Assembly: GCA_041654915.1 (NCBI GenBank)
Contig: JBAZCO010000065.1
Span: forward strand, 1 to 9,806
Length of the DNA stretch: 9,806 nucleotides
Direction: 5' to 3'
From: JBAZCO01 sp041654915
GTDB lineage: Bacteria; Bacillota; Clostridia; Christensenellales; DTU072
Shown: one piece after another, positions 1-6,481 of the stretch
How the letters are laid out: each line of letters begins with the position of its first letter
Position numbering within the stretch: position 1 is the first letter of the stretch
Program-made: the position numbers and the translations under genes
The notes under the pieces: generated by a model
Told to the model about the DNA's origin: nothing
Seen by the model: only the letters and a program-made list of their open reading frames with translations
Databases searched by the model: none

Positions 1-240
1 AAGGATATTTTCAACTATCCCCTCACGGCGCAACTCAATGCCCTCCTCTAAAAGCGCAACGCCAAAGCAGTCCACCTTGCCCGACAAATATTTTGCTATC
101 TCTACCGCACCGTGTCCGTATGCATTTGCCTTTATTATCGCCATAATCTTGGCAGTTCCACGCATTTTTTCACGCACTAGCCTAACATTATGTCCAATAT
201 TATCAAGATTGATTTCCGCCCAAGTTCTCTCTTGTTCCAC
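1..240 (-). CDS. alr: Alanine racemase, N-terminal part (cut by window edge)
   Basis: A PLP enzyme that interconverts L- and D-alanine in the cytoplasm, supplying D-Ala for peptidoglycan or removing it for catabolism. Only the first 80 residues are present; the rest lies beyond position 1. The N-terminus (RTWAEINLDNI, residues 5-15) and the hallmark KANAYGHG at 37-44, whose K37 is the PLP-binding lysine, identify the family. The GTG start at 240-238 is chosen because GAGGA lies 4 nt upstream (245-249). No other start codon exists in frame before a stop at 295-297. It lies 91 nt downstream of pxpA in the same direction, with a candidate promoter in that gap, so it may be the last gene of the D-amino-acid run, expressed both with it and alone. 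Identification is firm. Whether the unseen part is intact is unknown. Confidence 0.93.
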   Translation of the reverse strand, partial: MEQERTWAEINLDNIGHNVRLVREKMRGTAKIMAIIKANAYGHGAVEIAKYLSGKVDCFGVALLEEGIELRREGIVENIL

Positions 241-285
241 TTTATCCTCACCGCTAGGGAATTCAAGTCCCGTTGCTCCGTTTTT

Positions 286-314
286 AGTATATTTTTATTT
301 TTGTTTTATGTCCT
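286..314 (-). promoter_or_regulatory. Candidate internal promoter for alr
   Basis: Read on the minus strand, AGGACA (309-314) and TATACT (286-291) are separated by 17 nt of A-rich sequence, about 46 nt before the alr GTG. The -10 box is good and the -35 matches consensus only in its GACA half. It would let alr be transcribed separately from the pxp genes, which would make sense because racemase is needed for the cell wall. Inferred from sequence only. Confidence 0.4.
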
Positions 315-331
315 GTTACCTACTCAAAACT

Positions 332-1099
332 TTATACTATTTCGTTCAAACTGCAAAGTTTAACACCCGCCCCACATAGCGCTTTGCTTATCTTTTTTAC
401 AAACTCAAGCGCCTTTTCTCCGTCGCCGTGTACGCACACGGAGTCCGCTTTGATATTAATATCCTTGCCGCTCACCGCCCGCACTTTGCCCTCTGTGACC
501 ATACGCACAACACGCTCTACCGCCTCATTTTCATTGGTAATCATAGCGCCTGCCTTGCCACGCTTGACAAGAGAGCCGTCCTCCTCGTATCCCCTATCGG
601 CAAAAACTTCGCACGCTGCTCGCAGTCCTATTTTTTTAGCCGCATCCAACATCTTGCTGCCAGATAAACCCAATAAAATAAGGTTATTATCTATTTCTTT
701 TATCCCCTCGCATATTGCAAGCGCCAAATCTATATCCTTGCCCGCCATATTATATAGCGCCCCATGCGGCTTAATATGAGAAAGACGCATATTGTTTGCC
801 GTGCAAAATGCTTGCAAAGCGCCCATTTGATATTGCACATAAGCTTTTGCCTCGGCTGGGGTGACATCTATATTTCTCCTGCCAAAACCCATAAGGTCAA
901 AAAATCCGGGGTGTGCGCCAACGGCAACGCCCGCCGCCTTGCACATAGCAACGGTTCTAGACATAATGATAGGGTCGGATGCATGCGCCCCGCACGCAAT
1001 ATTTGCAGAGGTTATCAAGGGGATAATATCTGCATCCTGCCCCATATTATAACTGCCAAAGCCTTCGCCCAAATCACAATTTAAATCGATTTTTAACAT
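332..1099 (-). CDS. pxpA: 5-oxoprolinase subunit A (LamB/YcsF family)
   Basis: A subunit of the prokaryotic ATP-dependent 5-oxoprolinase PxpABC, which opens 5-oxoproline (pyroglutamate) to glutamate in the cytoplasm. The 255-residue protein has the usual family length and motifs: DLNCDLGEGFG at 5-15, SANIACGAH at 31-39, GAHPGFFDLMGFGRR at 61-75, HIKPHGALYN at 108-117, EVFADRGYEEDGSL at 164-177 and CVHGD at 222-226. The start is set at the ATG 1099-1097 because AGGAT lies 6 nt upstream (1106-1110); an in-frame ATG at 1120 would add seven residues, has no ribosome binding site, and would begin before the family's conserved N-terminus. It sits 61 nt after the DUF1445 gene and is separated from pxpBC by it, whereas in many bacteria the three are contiguous. 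Family assignment is very secure. The substrate enantiomer cannot be read from the sequence. Confidence 0.95.
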   Translation of the reverse strand: MLKIDLNCDLGEGFGSYNMGQDADIIPLITSANIACGAHASDPIIMSRTVAMCKAAGVAVGAHPGFFDLMGFGRRNIDVTPAEAKAYVQYQMGALQAFCTANNMRLSHIKPHGALYNMAGKDIDLALAICEGIKEIDNNLILLGLSGSKMLDAAKKIGLRAACEVFADRGYEEDGSLVKRGKAGAMITNENEAVERVVRMVTEGKVRAVSGKDINIKADSVCVHGDGEKALEFVKKISKALCGAGVKLCSLNEIV

Positions 1100-1105
1100 T
1101 TTATC

Positions 1106-1110
1106 ATCCT
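1106..1110 (-). promoter_or_regulatory. Ribosome binding site deciding the pxpA start
   Basis: AGGAT on the minus strand, 6 nt before the ATG at 1099. It favours that ATG over the upstream in-frame ATG at 1120, which would place this site inside the coding region. Confidence 0.7.
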
Positions 1111-1123
1111 TTTTAGTCATATG

Positions 1124-1152
1124 TTTTTAATATATTTGCTCTTTCTCGTCAA
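1124..1152 (-). promoter_or_regulatory. Weak candidate internal promoter for pxpA
   Basis: On the minus strand TTGACG (1147-1152) is followed after exactly 17 nt by TAAAAA (1124-1129), between the DUF1445 stop and pxpA. The -35 is near consensus and the -10 is poor, so this is only a possible secondary start. Confidence 0.25.
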
Positions 1153-1160
1153 TTTAGTGA

Positions 1161-1961
1161 TTAGCCCATTAATTCGCTGTTCTTTATATCCGTTATAAAC
1201 ATATGCCCCGGGGAATGGGTGATAGCTATTTCGGGCTTAACATTCATAACAACCGACTGTGGAGTAACACCACAGCACCAAAACACGGGAATTTCGCCTT
1301 GATTTATGGTCACGCTGTCGCCAAAATCGGGGCGGGATAAGTTGGATATGCCTATATCTTTAGGCTCGCCAATATGCACGGGACTGCCGTGTACACGGGG
1401 CATAGCGGCGGTTACTTCCACCGCTTTGTCTATATGTTGGGGAGGTATGGGTCGCATACTCACGACCATTCGCCCACTAAAGACACCTGCCGATTCGCAA
1501 TCTATGTTGGTGATATACATTGGCACATTTTTCCCTTCTTCTATGTGCCGCACAGGCACACCCGCATCTAACAACGCACTCTCAAAAGAAAAACTGCATC
1601 CAATAAAAAAACTTACAAAGTCATCCCGCCAAAGGTGGGAAACATCGGTATATTCACCCGTCAGCACTCCCTTTTCATATACTCGGTACTTGGGTAAATC
1701 CCTTGCTATATCCGCATCCTTTGCAATGTGCTTTAGCCCCCTTGCGCCTGTCTCACTAACCTCAAGCACGGGGCAGGATTTGGGATTTCTTTGGGTAAAT
1801 AATAAAAAATCATCGGCAAGCGCCTTTGGCAAGATTACAAGGTTAGCTTGAGCATACCCCAAACACATACCCGATGTTTGATGGGTTATCTTGCCGATTC
1901 TTATTAACTCTCTTGCCTCGCTTGGGAGTATATTTGCGTATTTTAAGTTGTTTTGTTCCAT
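1161..1961 (-). CDS. ycsI: DUF1445 / YcsI-family protein, N-half-like part of D-glutamate cyclase
   Basis: A 266-residue protein of the DUF1445 family (Bacillus YcsI, often called putative hydro-lyase). In mammals the same domain forms the N-terminal half of the mitochondrial D-glutamate cyclase DGLUCY, which turns D-glutamate into 5-oxo-D-proline and water. Family motifs seen: QTSGMCLGYAQANLVILP at 28-45, then FIGCSFSFE, the stretch TNIDCESAGVFSGRMVVSMRP, MPRVHGSPVHIGEP, and near the C-terminus PVFWCCGVTPQ and HSPGHMFITD. Length is normal for the family. The ATG at 1961 has GGAG 5 nt upstream (1967-1970). It overlaps the end of pxpC by 19 nt, which suggests coupled translation. The partner half (DUF4392) is encoded three genes upstream at 3633-4709. 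The family call is firm. Cyclase activity is inferred from DGLUCY and the gene context, and it is unclear whether this domain or DUF4392 carries catalysis. Confidence 0.9.
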   Translation of the reverse strand: MEQNNLKYANILPSEARELIRIGKITHQTSGMCLGYAQANLVILPKALADDFLLFTQRNPKSCPVLEVSETGARGLKHIAKDADIARDLPKYRVYEKGVLTGEYTDVSHLWRDDFVSFFIGCSFSFESALLDAGVPVRHIEEGKNVPMYITNIDCESAGVFSGRMVVSMRPIPPQHIDKAVEVTAAMPRVHGSPVHIGEPKDIGISNLSRPDFGDSVTINQGEIPVFWCCGVTPQSVVMNVKPEIAITHSPGHMFITDIKNSELMG

Positions 1962-2905
1962 AATTTCTCCATTTTGCTAAGCAATCTCAACCGCCTTTTG
2001 TATAGCCTTTGGGCGGCTCTTATGCTAATTTTTTCAAATCTAATGCTATCCCCAGGCTTACATTGGGCGATTATTGGCATATCTCTGCTTATCACCGCTC
2101 CAATTTTTGCATATCCGCCTGTTGTTTGCCTATCGGCAGCCATTATGATAGGCATTCCCGACGACGGTATTTGGATGCCGCCCTCGGGCATACCATCCGA
2201 CACTATATCCACCCCCGTATGTGCGGCTATGGGAGCACCAACAAGCTTTATCCCCATACGGTCGGAGTCATTTGTGAGCTTGTATTCGCTAGTGAAAAAA
2301 GTGTTTATTCCTTCTGACGTAAAATAGTCGCTTTGGAGTCCCAAAACTACCCTTACGGTAGCACAATTCCCCGAAAAATAAGGATGCCTTGCTTGCAGAG
2401 GGGCTTTGTATTTCTCTATGTTTGCAAGGCAAGGCTCTGTTGTATTAAAGAATAAGAGGTCGCCCGCCTTTAGCGCTCGCCCCATATAGCCGCCTATTCC
2501 CGCCTTGATGTTGGTAGAATAACTGCCAAGTGTTTTTTTAAGATACAGCCCTTTGTAAAATGCAAGATAGGCTCTTAGTCCGCTTTGGGCATAGCCTAGG
2601 GTAAGCGTGTCGCCTGCCGCCACTCGCACTGCCTCGTACATAGGGACAGGACTGCCATTTATTTGCGGATGCATATTTGCGCCCGTTATTGCTATTATTG
2701 CGGAGGAGTCAAAAACCGCCTCTAAGCCCTGCATAGTCATCTCGATAACTGCCTCATCCCTTTTGTTGCCAACAAGAATGTTCGCAGTGTGCATAGCAAG
2801 GGCGTCCATTGCTCCCGACACGGAGATACCAAAATCCATATAGCCGTAGCGCCCTTCGTCCTGCACGGTAGAAAGCATCCCCGCCCGTGTGATGCGCATA
2901 CCCAC
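1943..2905 (-). CDS. pxpC: 5-oxoprolinase subunit C (KipA / biotin-dependent carboxyltransferase-like family)
   Basis: A subunit of PxpABC, which hydrolyses 5-oxoproline to glutamate with ATP; PxpB and PxpC resemble the two halves of the allophanate hydrolase/urea carboxylase AHS1-AHS2 module. The 320-residue protein shows TVQDEGRYGYMDFGIS at 13-28 followed by SGAMD, NDSDRMGIKLVG at 212-223, PEGGIQIPSSGMPI at 240-253 and ADRQTTGGYAKIG at 257-269, all typical of the AHS2 domain. The GTG at 2905-2903 is preferred because AGGAGG lies 7 nt upstream (2913-2918); an ATG at 2899 is possible but 13 nt away. The GTG shares one base with the pxpB stop (TAGTG), and the 3' end overlaps ycsI by 19 nt, so pxpB, pxpC and ycsI look translationally coupled. 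Bacillus KipA is also known for counteracting the sporulation kinase inhibitor KipI; that role is not assumed here. Confidence 0.94.
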   Translation of the reverse strand: MGMRITRAGMLSTVQDEGRYGYMDFGISVSGAMDALAMHTANILVGNKRDEAVIEMTMQGLEAVFDSSAIIAITGANMHPQINGSPVPMYEAVRVAAGDTLTLGYAQSGLRAYLAFYKGLYLKKTLGSYSTNIKAGIGGYMGRALKAGDLLFFNTTEPCLANIEKYKAPLQARHPYFSGNCATVRVVLGLQSDYFTSEGINTFFTSEYKLTNDSDRMGIKLVGAPIAAHTGVDIVSDGMPEGGIQIPSSGMPIIMAADRQTTGGYAKIGAVISRDMPIIAQCKPGDSIRFEKISIRAAQRLYKRRLRLLSKMEKLWNKTT

Positions 2906-3627
2906 TAGAACACCTCCTCACGGCAAAGATAGTTGCCCTCTTTTACCGCCTTTTCAATGCGGAGATATTCCTCCAAGCTAACAGATTCAAACTTAATATA
3001 ATCGCCCGCAGCATATAAAAATGGCTCATCTCGCTCAAGGTCGTAAGGCTTTATTGGTGTTCTGCCAATCAAGCGCCAGCCGCCGGGAGATGCCGACGGA
3101 TAAATACCCGTTTGCTCTCCCCCTATCCCCACTGCGCCTTGAGGTATGCGGGTGCGGGGGTTTTTTAGGCGGGGGGTGATTAATCTTTTATCCATACCGC
3201 CAAGATAAGCAAAGCCTGGCAAAAAGCCAAGCATATAAATTAAATATTCTTCTTGTGAGTGGATATTTATTATCTCATCTATTTTTAACCCCGTATGAGC
3301 GGCAACATCGGCAATATCCTCCCCCCACTCTCCTCCATATAAAACGGGTATATAGACAACCCGCCGCCTAGCGTCATTGCTACTTTGTTCCAGCTTTTCG
3401 CAACTTTTTAATATCTTGATGAGCTTTTTATGTGAGATAAGTTCGGGGCGGTAATTTACCAAAATCGAACGGAATGTAGGCACAACCCCCACTATCCCGT
3501 GTATAGATGTGTTTTTGATAATGCTATACACCTTTTTTACGGTAGCGTTAATATTGGGGTCTATCGTATTTCCAAACTCCATTACCAGCGCAGTATCGCC
3601 TGCATTAAGATATTTTGCTTTAATCAT
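2905..3627 (-). CDS. pxpB: 5-oxoprolinase subunit B (KipI / AHS1 family)
   Basis: The partner of PxpC in the PxpABC 5-oxoprolinase. The 240-residue protein has the expected two-part layout: an N-terminal domain with GDTALVMEFG at 10-19 and PTFRSILVNY at 50-59, then the cyclophilin-like AHS1 domain with IPVLYGGEWGEDI at 93-105, the conserved histidine H123, YMLGFLPGFAYLGG at 131-144, RIPQGAVGIGGEQTGIYP at 160-177 and SPGGW at 180-184. The ATG at 3627 lies 5 nt after the DUF4392 stop. Its ribosome binding site is weak (AAAGA), so translation may rely on ribosomes finishing the upstream gene. Its last codons carry the strong ribosome binding site of pxpC. In Bacillus subtilis KipI also inhibits histidine kinase KinA; here the pxpA/pxpC neighbours make the metabolic role the better call. 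Confidence 0.94.
   Translation of the reverse strand: MIKAKYLNAGDTALVMEFGNTIDPNINATVKKVYSIIKNTSIHGIVGVVPTFRSILVNYRPELISHKKLIKILKSCEKLEQSSNDARRRVVYIPVLYGGEWGEDIADVAAHTGLKIDEIINIHSQEEYLIYMLGFLPGFAYLGGMDKRLITPRLKNPRTRIPQGAVGIGGEQTGIYPSASPGGWRLIGRTPIKPYDLERDEPFLYAAGDYIKFESVSLEEYLRIEKAVKEGNYLCREEVF
2913..2918 (-). promoter_or_regulatory. Ribosome binding site deciding the pxpC GTG start
   Basis: A full AGGAGG on the minus strand, 7 nt before the GTG that overlaps the pxpB stop. It lies inside the last codons of pxpB. The distance fits the GTG better than the ATG two codons later. Confidence 0.75.
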
Positions 3628-3632
3628 AGTCT

Positions 3633-4709
3633 TTAAATATCATTCTGCCCGAAAAAGTCAAGTTCCAACACCTTTTCAAACCAAGTAGCGGTAACTTGCT
3701 TGAGTTTGGGCGGATATTTAATACACTCCCGCATAAGCGAAACAATATTAATATTTATCTCCTCGCCAAACCCATCTATTGCGGGTATCAGCCAGCCGTA
3801 CATATCTATCATCCCACTTCGGGCGGCGGTCTGCATAGCTTGCTTTTCAAGTTCGGGCATGTGCATAGCGTCCAAATTTTCGGTAAGATAGGCAATTGCC
3901 GCTATCAAACCATAAGCGCCCCAATCGGATACCGTAGCGGTTATGATGTGGTCTGTAACACTTTTTGCGGCAATGCCGCCCTTGCACGAACAGCGGCAAG
4001 CGCCCGCTCTTGCATAGGGAACATATTTTTCTAGCTGCGCCGATATTGTACCCATACCTATCTCGTTGCCTAGGTCGCCTATTGCAATATTTAACACCCC
4101 CGCCGCTCTTAGTTTTTCAAACAAAATATCCGACTTTGCTTGGAGTTCCGTTAACGCAAGCCCCGTGGCATTGTGGTAAACTCCCAGTGCATTTGCGCCG
4201 GGGGCTTCTATGCTAACCACAGCTTTTGGCAGATACTTTGCCATTAAATTATCTGCTTGTTCTTCGGCTTTTTCACTATCCTTTGTAAAGGGAATAACCG
4301 CCATAGAGATAGGATACTCCAATAGTTCATCAATATTATCAAACAGATGCAACCCCATATCATAGGCTAAATTTTTTACAGCAACAAGGTTTTCCTCGGG
4401 GCAGATAATCACGGGCTTAGCGTTGAGCGCCTTTACAAGCGCCCTTGCAAATAGCATTGAGCCAATTATTCCGTCTGTTTCCGCCTTTTTGAACGGCAAA
4501 AGCACAAACCCTGTAATAATATATACAAGGTCGCCCTCCTTAACCGTCTTTACAAGCTGTTTGGCGGCATTGGTGGTGAGCGGCTCGCCCGTATATTCCC
4601 GCGCCGCCTCATATAATATTCGGCACACCCCATATCCTCGGGGGTCAAGGTTGATGAGATTGTCAAGGTTTTGTCCCAAATTTAATAATGTGAGTTCTTG
4701 CTGTGTCAT
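3633..4709 (-). CDS. DUF4392 protein, C-half-like part of D-glutamate cyclase
   Basis: A 358-residue soluble protein of the DUF4392 (D-glutamate cyclase-like, C-terminal) family. In mammalian DGLUCY this domain is fused behind a DUF1445 domain and the protein converts D-glutamate to 5-oxo-D-proline. Motifs seen: YIITGF at 63-68, ETDG at 77-80, SIEAPGANALGVYHNATG at 166-183, GDLGNEIGMG at 211-220, then TDHIITATVSDWGAYGL at 252-268, which corresponds to the VSNWGAY-type family motif. Just before the last motif is a cysteine cluster, C238, C240 and C242. The ATG at 4709 has AGGAC 6 nt upstream (4716-4720). The gene sits between the D-amino acid aminotransferase (104 nt upstream) and pxpB (5 nt downstream), a position that places D-glutamate conversion between transamination and ring opening. 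The family call is good. Activity as a stand-alone half is inference, and it may need the DUF1445 protein as partner. Confidence 0.88.
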   Translation of the reverse strand: MTQQELTLLNLGQNLDNLINLDPRGYGVCRILYEAAREYTGEPLTTNAAKQLVKTVKEGDLVYIITGFVLLPFKKAETDGIIGSMLFARALVKALNAKPVIICPEENLVAVKNLAYDMGLHLFDNIDELLEYPISMAVIPFTKDSEKAEEQADNLMAKYLPKAVVSIEAPGANALGVYHNATGLALTELQAKSDILFEKLRAAGVLNIAIGDLGNEIGMGTISAQLEKYVPYARAGACRCSCKGGIAAKSVTDHIITATVSDWGAYGLIAAIAYLTENLDAMHMPELEKQAMQTAARSGMIDMYGWLIPAIDGFGEEININIVSLMRECIKYPPKLKQVTATWFEKVLELDFFGQNDI

Positions 4710-4813
4710 TTTATCGTCCTGCTTTTGTAATATTTTAAGGCAAATTAATGCTTGGGGTTTTATGCTTTGGATTTCACGCTTTTACAGAAACAACTTTTGG
4801 TTAAATACAAAGA

Positions 4814-5659
4814 TTAATCTGCCCTTGTTTCCTCGTGGTATTCCTCCAAAAGCGCATCCTGTATCTTTTTTAGAAGTTCTGGCGCTTTGCCGCCAACAGG
4901 CTTTTCGTCTATGTGCGACACCCCTATTGCAAGCTGCCCAGCACTTGATATCACCACTTCATCAGCGGTAAATAATTCTTGCACGGTAAACGGTGTTTCA
5001 TCTACGGGAATACCTAGCTTGTTGCACATAGAAATAATATGCTTTCTGGTAATACCCGGCAGAATAAGATTGTCGCAAGGGGCGGTTATCAGTTTGCCGT
5101 CTTTTAATATTGATACATTGCTATGGGCGCACTCGGTTACCCTGTCGCCTCGGTGGAGAATTGTTTCGTCACACCCCAAGCTTGCCGCCTTTTGAGATGC
5201 CACTACCGCAGGGATAAGGTTTAAAGTCTTTAGATTACAATGGAAAAAGCGGGTGTCCTCCATGGTGATAACTTTGAGTTTCTTGGTGACATCCTTAATT
5301 CTCGCAGGCTTTAGCACAACCCAAATATTTGCGGTCGTGTTGGGTTCGTAGGTGTGGTTTCTTATACCCGTACCACGGGTTGCCTGCCAATATACAAACA
5401 GCTCACCCGTGTCCACTTTGTTTACCATTTCGTAGAGCAACGCTTTCATTTCCTCTTTGGTGTGAGGAATATTTATATCCAAAACTTTTGCGCTGTTATA
5501 AAATCTATTGATATGGTCGTCCAAAGCATAAATTTTATAGTTTTCGCTATAAGTGGCGTCATAGACACCGTCGCCGAAATAACATACCCTATCATTCATA
5601 GGTATTGTCATATCTTCAAGTTCGCCGAACTTCCCGTTGTAATATCCAAGGTTTTTCAA
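4814..5659 (-). CDS. dat: D-amino acid aminotransferase (class IV, D-alanine transaminase)
   Basis: A fold-type IV PLP aminotransferase, 281 residues, closely patterned on Bacillus D-amino acid transaminase, which carries out D-Ala + 2-oxoglutarate to pyruvate + D-Glu and accepts other D-amino acids. Visible landmarks: GDGVYD at 29-34 with Y33, the R-x-H pair R100/H102 corresponding to the carboxylate-binding Arg98 and His100 of the Bacillus enzyme, K144 in NLKTLNL as the PLP lysine, and E176 in RVTE contacting the PLP ring nitrogen. Retention of Y33/R100/H102 favours D- over branched-chain L-substrates. The start is TTG at 5659-5657, with AGGAGGG just upstream; this gives the family's normal N-terminus, and the next ATG would remove 16 residues. 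It lies 98 nt after the DUF975 gene and 104 nt before the DUF4392 gene. No clear promoter or terminator was found in either gap. Confidence 0.9.
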   Translation of the reverse strand: MKNLGYYNGKFGELEDMTIPMNDRVCYFGDGVYDATYSENYKIYALDDHINRFYNSAKVLDINIPHTKEEMKALLYEMVNKVDTGELFVYWQATRGTGIRNHTYEPNTTANIWVVLKPARIKDVTKKLKVITMEDTRFFHCNLKTLNLIPAVVASQKAASLGCDETILHRGDRVTECAHSNVSILKDGKLITAPCDNLILPGITRKHIISMCNKLGIPVDETPFTVQELFTADEVVISSAGQLAIGVSHIDEKPVGGKAPELLKKIQDALLEEYHEETRAD

Positions 5660-5663
5660 GATG

Positions 5664-5670
5664 CCCTCCT
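5664..5670 (-). promoter_or_regulatory. Ribosome binding site deciding the dat TTG start
   Basis: AGGAGGG on the minus strand, 4 nt before the TTG. Its strength and the lack of any in-frame ATG nearby support the TTG as the true start. Confidence 0.75.
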
Positions 5671-5757
5671 GTGTATTATTATTTATTTTTTTGCAGCTCT
5701 AGAGTAAGAGCGTTGTCTTTAAGTTGATACTATTGCATATTTATAGCTTTTGTTTTG

Positions 5758-6462
5758 CTATTCTTTGTCCTTGTCCACTCCATATATGCCGCTAGGTGGA
5801 TAGTCCTTATCATCTGGGAAATAGCCCGTACTGTCGGGAGAGAGTACGATTATATCTCCTGTTCGCCTAACAGATAAATAAAACTGTGCAGTTGTGGCAT
5901 AAACATAGGGCATAACATATATTGCGGCAAAGCCAAAGGTAAGCGCAACCAACAAATACCACAAAATAAAGGAAAGCATAAGCACAAAGTAATCCCAAAT
6001 CTTGCCCTTCATTATTGCTGCCGACTCCGCCATTGCCTCACGGTAGAGGGTTTTGGGGTTTTCGGCAAATATATAGTCCACCATAGCATACTTTATTGAA
6101 AAATATATGCCAGGTATGATAAAGCAAATAAGTCCTAAAATAACATACAGATAAACAATCAGTTTAGCCTTGACTAGCTCTTTGAAAGCGCCGTTTTGGT
6201 AGGGCTTAAAGAGGTCGGAAAAATCTTCGGTTTTGTCGGTAGATATGTTGTAAAAATAGAGGTATGCGCCGTTTTGCAAGGGCATTGTTAAAATAAACAC
6301 CGCTATGCCAATAACAAAAGACACCAACGGCATATCCATACGGGCGATTATAGCATCAATCCCGCCTGTGATTAGAAACAAGACAAATAAGACAAGAAAG
6401 CTTATTAGCACCCGCCCTTTTATCACTTTTTTTGCATTCTCTTTTTGCATTAATCTGTTCAT
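5758..6462 (-). CDS. DUF975 family integral membrane protein
   Basis: A 234-residue membrane protein of unknown function. Hydrophobic spans lie at roughly 17-38, 45-63, 100-123 and 158-190, the last long enough for two passes, with a polar tail of about 35 residues at the C-terminus. The stretch IIPGIYFSIKYAM followed by AENP, a serine/alanine-rich helix, MKGKIWDYF and then SFILWYLL with a PYVYATTAQFY segment is the DUF975 signature, common in Bacillota. The ATG at 6462 has AGGAG at 6474-6478, a long 11-nt spacing; an ATG at 6450 is an alternative but has no site of its own. It begins 19 nt after the aldo/keto reductase stop, so the two are probably cotranscribed. Nothing in the protein indicates a substrate, and a link to the D-amino-acid genes rests on position only. 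Confidence 0.82.
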   Translation of the reverse strand: MNRLMQKENAKKVIKGRVLISFLVLFVLFLITGGIDAIIARMDMPLVSFVIGIAVFILTMPLQNGAYLYFYNISTDKTEDFSDLFKPYQNGAFKELVKAKLIVYLYVILGLICFIIPGIYFSIKYAMVDYIFAENPKTLYREAMAESAAIMKGKIWDYFVLMLSFILWYLLVALTFGFAAIYVMPYVYATTAQFYLSVRRTGDIIVLSPDSTGYFPDDKDYPPSGIYGVDKDKE

Positions 6463-6481
6463 AAAATATATAGCTCCTTTT

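Noticed and set aside
1306..1851. Open frame of about 180 codons on the plus strand
   Set aside because: It lies wholly antisense to the conserved DUF1445 gene and has no recognisable domain or ribosome binding site.
2905..3627. KipI as a sporulation kinase inhibitor
   Set aside because: The KinA-inhibiting role is known from Bacillus, but no kinase or sporulation gene is nearby, and the complete pxpA/pxpC set supports the 5-oxoprolinase role.
4423..4971. Open frame of about 180 codons on the plus strand
   Set aside because: It runs antisense across the DUF4392 and dat genes and the gap between them, and its translation resembles no protein I recognise.
5696..5711. Small hairpin GCTCT / AGAGC between DUF975 and dat as a terminator
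   Set aside because: The stem is only 5 bp and on the minus strand it is followed by an A-tract, not a T-tract, so it does not look like an intrinsic terminator.
5660..5757. Promoter for dat
   Set aside because: Several TATAAA- or TAGTAT-like hexamers exist in this AT-rich gap, but none has a credible -35 box at 16-18 nt.
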